Below the pieces are notes generated by a model, which saw nothing but the letters and a program-made list of their open reading frames with translations, made no database searches and was not told the origin of the DNA. A stretch of DNA of 14,734 bases from Haladaptatiplasma sp964454575 (GTDB lineage: Archaea > Thermoplasmatota > Thermoplasmata > Halarchaeoplasmatales > Halarchaeoplasmataceae): positions 1-14,734 of the forward strand of contig CAYVTG010000045.1 in NCBI GenBank assembly GCA_964454575.1, given 5' to 3'. Position numbers and translations under genes: made by a program. Below are positions 13,569 through 14,734 of the stretch, piece after piece. Each line of letters begins with the position of its first letter. Position 1 is the first letter of the stretch.

Positions 13569-14563
13569 AATTAGATGGCTTTGCTCTGCGGATGATCTTT
13601 ACCGTCCTTATACCCTTCGCGGGAATATTCCTGGGATTGCTCTACAAGGGCTTCGACAGGAAGGTAACGGCGATGATGCAGTCTCGTATAGGGCCACCTT
13701 TACGCCAGCCTTTCAGAGACGTTAAAAAATTGTTCATGAAAGAAAACATCGTTCCCGATAACGCCATACCGTGGATATTCAACGGTGCCCCCATAGCGGC
13801 CCTTGCAGCGGCCCTGATCGCTCTGGTCTATCTGCCATTCGGCCCCTTTGAGCCTATAATGGAGGGATACGGCGATCTGATACTGATACTATATCTTCTG
13901 GCGATACCTGCCGTTGCCATGGCATTCGGTGGATTCGCATCAGGCTCTCCGTACGCCACGGTGGGCGCACAGCGCGAACTCGTACTGATGATGAGCTATG
14001 AATTCCCCTTGGCGATAGCGGCGGTCACCATCGCGTGGAAGTACGGCAGTTTTTCGCTGGGAGTCATCTCATCGGAACCAGTATGGGGCCATGTCGGTAT
14101 CATGGGCACCATCGGTATGTTCTTCATCCTCGCGGCCATGATATCCGTACTTCCGGGAGAATTATCCAAGATACCCTTCGATCAGGCCGAGGCCGAGACC
14201 GAGCTGGCGGGAGGTATATTCGTAGAATACAGCGGCAGAAATCTCGGTGTTTTCTACCTTGCGGAAGCGGTCAAAATGGTCGTTGTCGGTACTCTGATGA
14301 TAGCGCTGTTCTTCCCGCACAACATCTCGGCGTGGTATTCATTCGGCGGCCCGGAATTTGCAGGTATGACCATAGTCGATGTAACAGCGGACATTTTGTT
14401 CTTTTTGGTTAAATTGCTGGTGATCATATTTGCAGCGGTATCTTTGATACGGGTTGCCTTCTCAAGGTTCCAGATAGACAAGGCCAGTTACTTCTACTGG
14501 GTGCCCATGACGGTGATCGGTCTGTTGGGCACGTTCCTGATAGTATTCGAAGGTGCTATATGA
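13565..14563 (+). CDS. mbhM: Membrane-bound hydrogenase subunit M (NuoH-like)
   Basis: MbhM is the membrane anchor that connects the hydrogenase module to the ion-translocating arm, equivalent to NuoH. The 332-residue protein has about eight helices and the conserved QSRIGPPLRQPFRDVKKLF loop, FASGSPYATVGAQRELVLMM, and the acidic PFDQAEAETELAGGIFVEYSG loop that forms the quinone-cavity region in complex I. Here no quinone is expected. The ATG overlaps the mbhL stop (ATGA) with AGGAGG in the mbhL tail. Its stop codon overlaps the Shine-Dalgarno sequence of mbhN. Confidence 0.96.
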   Translation: MKLDGFALRMIFTVLIPFAGIFLGLLYKGFDRKVTAMMQSRIGPPLRQPFRDVKKLFMKENIVPDNAIPWIFNGAPIAALAAALIALVYLPFGPFEPIMEGYGDLILILYLLAIPAVAMAFGGFASGSPYATVGAQRELVLMMSYEFPLAIAAVTIAWKYGSFSLGVISSEPVWGHVGIMGTIGMFFILAAMISVLPGELSKIPFDQAEAETELAGGIFVEYSGRNLGVFYLAEAVKMVVVGTLMIALFFPHNISAWYSFGGPEFAGMTIVDVTADILFFLVKLLVIIFAAVSLIRVAFSRFQIDKASYFYWVPMTVIGLLGTFLIVFEGAI

Positions 14564-14574
14564 GGTGATAAGAT

Positions 14575-14734
14575 ATGCCAACAACCACTATTTACACACT
14601 GATAAAACAGCTCTTCACCAGAAAAGCAACTAACCCGTTCCCGGTAAAGTACGCACCGAACAACATGCACGCCGCCGCCGCTCTGATAGCTTCGGGCGAG
14701 CTTGAGATAAACCCCTTCGTCGAAGTGCCGCCGG
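14575..14734 (+). CDS. mbhN: Membrane-bound hydrogenase subunit N, ferredoxin-like (NuoI-like), partial
   Basis: Only the first 53 codons are in the window. The start ATG has a strong ribosome site, GAGGTGAT at 14562-14569, overlapping the mbhM stop. The visible N-terminus (MPTTTIYTLIKQLFTRKATNPFP) resembles MbhN/NuoI, in which a short amphipathic helix with a KPATNPFP-like motif precedes two [4Fe-4S] clusters; the cysteines lie beyond the window end. The name rests on this motif and on position after mbhM. It would accept electrons from ferredoxin and pass them to MbhJ. Confidence 0.82.
   Translation, partial: MPTTTIYTLIKQLFTRKATNPFPVKYAPNNMHAAAALIASGELEINPFVEVPP

Noticed and set aside
11289..14734. 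The operon could be an archaeal complex I (Fpo/Nuo) or the sulfur reductase Mbs/Mbx
   Set aside because: The large subunit keeps both CxxC nickel-binding motifs, and the gene order matches Mbh A-N.
1..14734. CRISPR array, tRNA or rRNA genes, defence system, prophage
   Set aside because: No regularly spaced repeats, no cloverleaf-like segment and no such genes were seen; apart from short control regions the window is filled by the two energy operons and the translation-factor pair.

Overview
The window looks like a chromosomal energy-metabolism region from an archaeon, most likely in the Euryarchaeota or Thermoplasmatota sense. The archaeal markers are a minus-strand aEF-1beta gene paired with a 55-residue archaeal zinc-ribbon protein, a 14-gene membrane-bound hydrogenase operon of the Thermococcales Mbh type, and promoters with archaeal TATA/BRE layout. 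Three transcription units each carry the same CTTAAATA octamer upstream. Internal genes have strong Shine-Dalgarno sites (GGAGG, GGTGATC) and many ATGA stop/start overlaps. I cannot name the genus from this sequence.

Region 1 (1-145) is non-coding. Its first ~43 bases resemble the right-end hairpin of an IS200/IS605 tnpB-type element. After that come two candidate TATA boxes and a perfect 7-bp palindrome between the proximal TATA box and the expected start of transcription.

Region 2 (146-6288, plus strand) is a seven-gene operon, apbE-rnfC-D-G-E-A-B. It encodes a complete Rnf ferredoxin:NAD+ oxidoreductase plus the flavin transferase that attaches FMN to RnfG and RnfD. Both flavinylation motifs, the RnfA/RnfE cysteine pairs, the RnfC nucleotide/FMN domain and the RnfB/RnfC iron-sulfur motifs are intact. 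No cytochrome gene is present in the operon, unlike the Methanosarcina Rnf locus.

Region 3 (6293-6729, minus strand) is a two-gene housekeeping unit, zinc-ribbon protein then aEF-1beta, convergent with rnfB (4 bp apart) and divergent from mbh.

Region 4 (6730-6920) is an intergenic region with back-to-back promoters. The mbh transcript has a predicted leader of about 85-90 nt that could encode a 16-residue peptide and form a hairpin.

Region 5 (6921-14734, plus strand) is mbhA-N. MbhA-H with MbhI form the Mrp-antiporter-like membrane arm; MbhJ-N form the [NiFe]-hydrogenase module. MbhL keeps both CxxC motifs, so this is a true H2-evolving hydrogenase and not the sulfur-reducing Mbs/Mbx relative. 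mbhN is cut by the window end before its ferredoxin cysteines.

Together the two operons give the cell two ion-pumping outlets for reduced ferredoxin: Mbh passes electrons to protons (H2) and Rnf passes them to NAD+. This fits a fermentative or syntrophic anaerobe that balances H2 and NADH. I did not find an undescribed multi-gene system. The most unusual points are the Rnf-Mbh pairing in an archaeon, an ApbE with an extra internal segment, and the regulatory structure of the two promoter regions.
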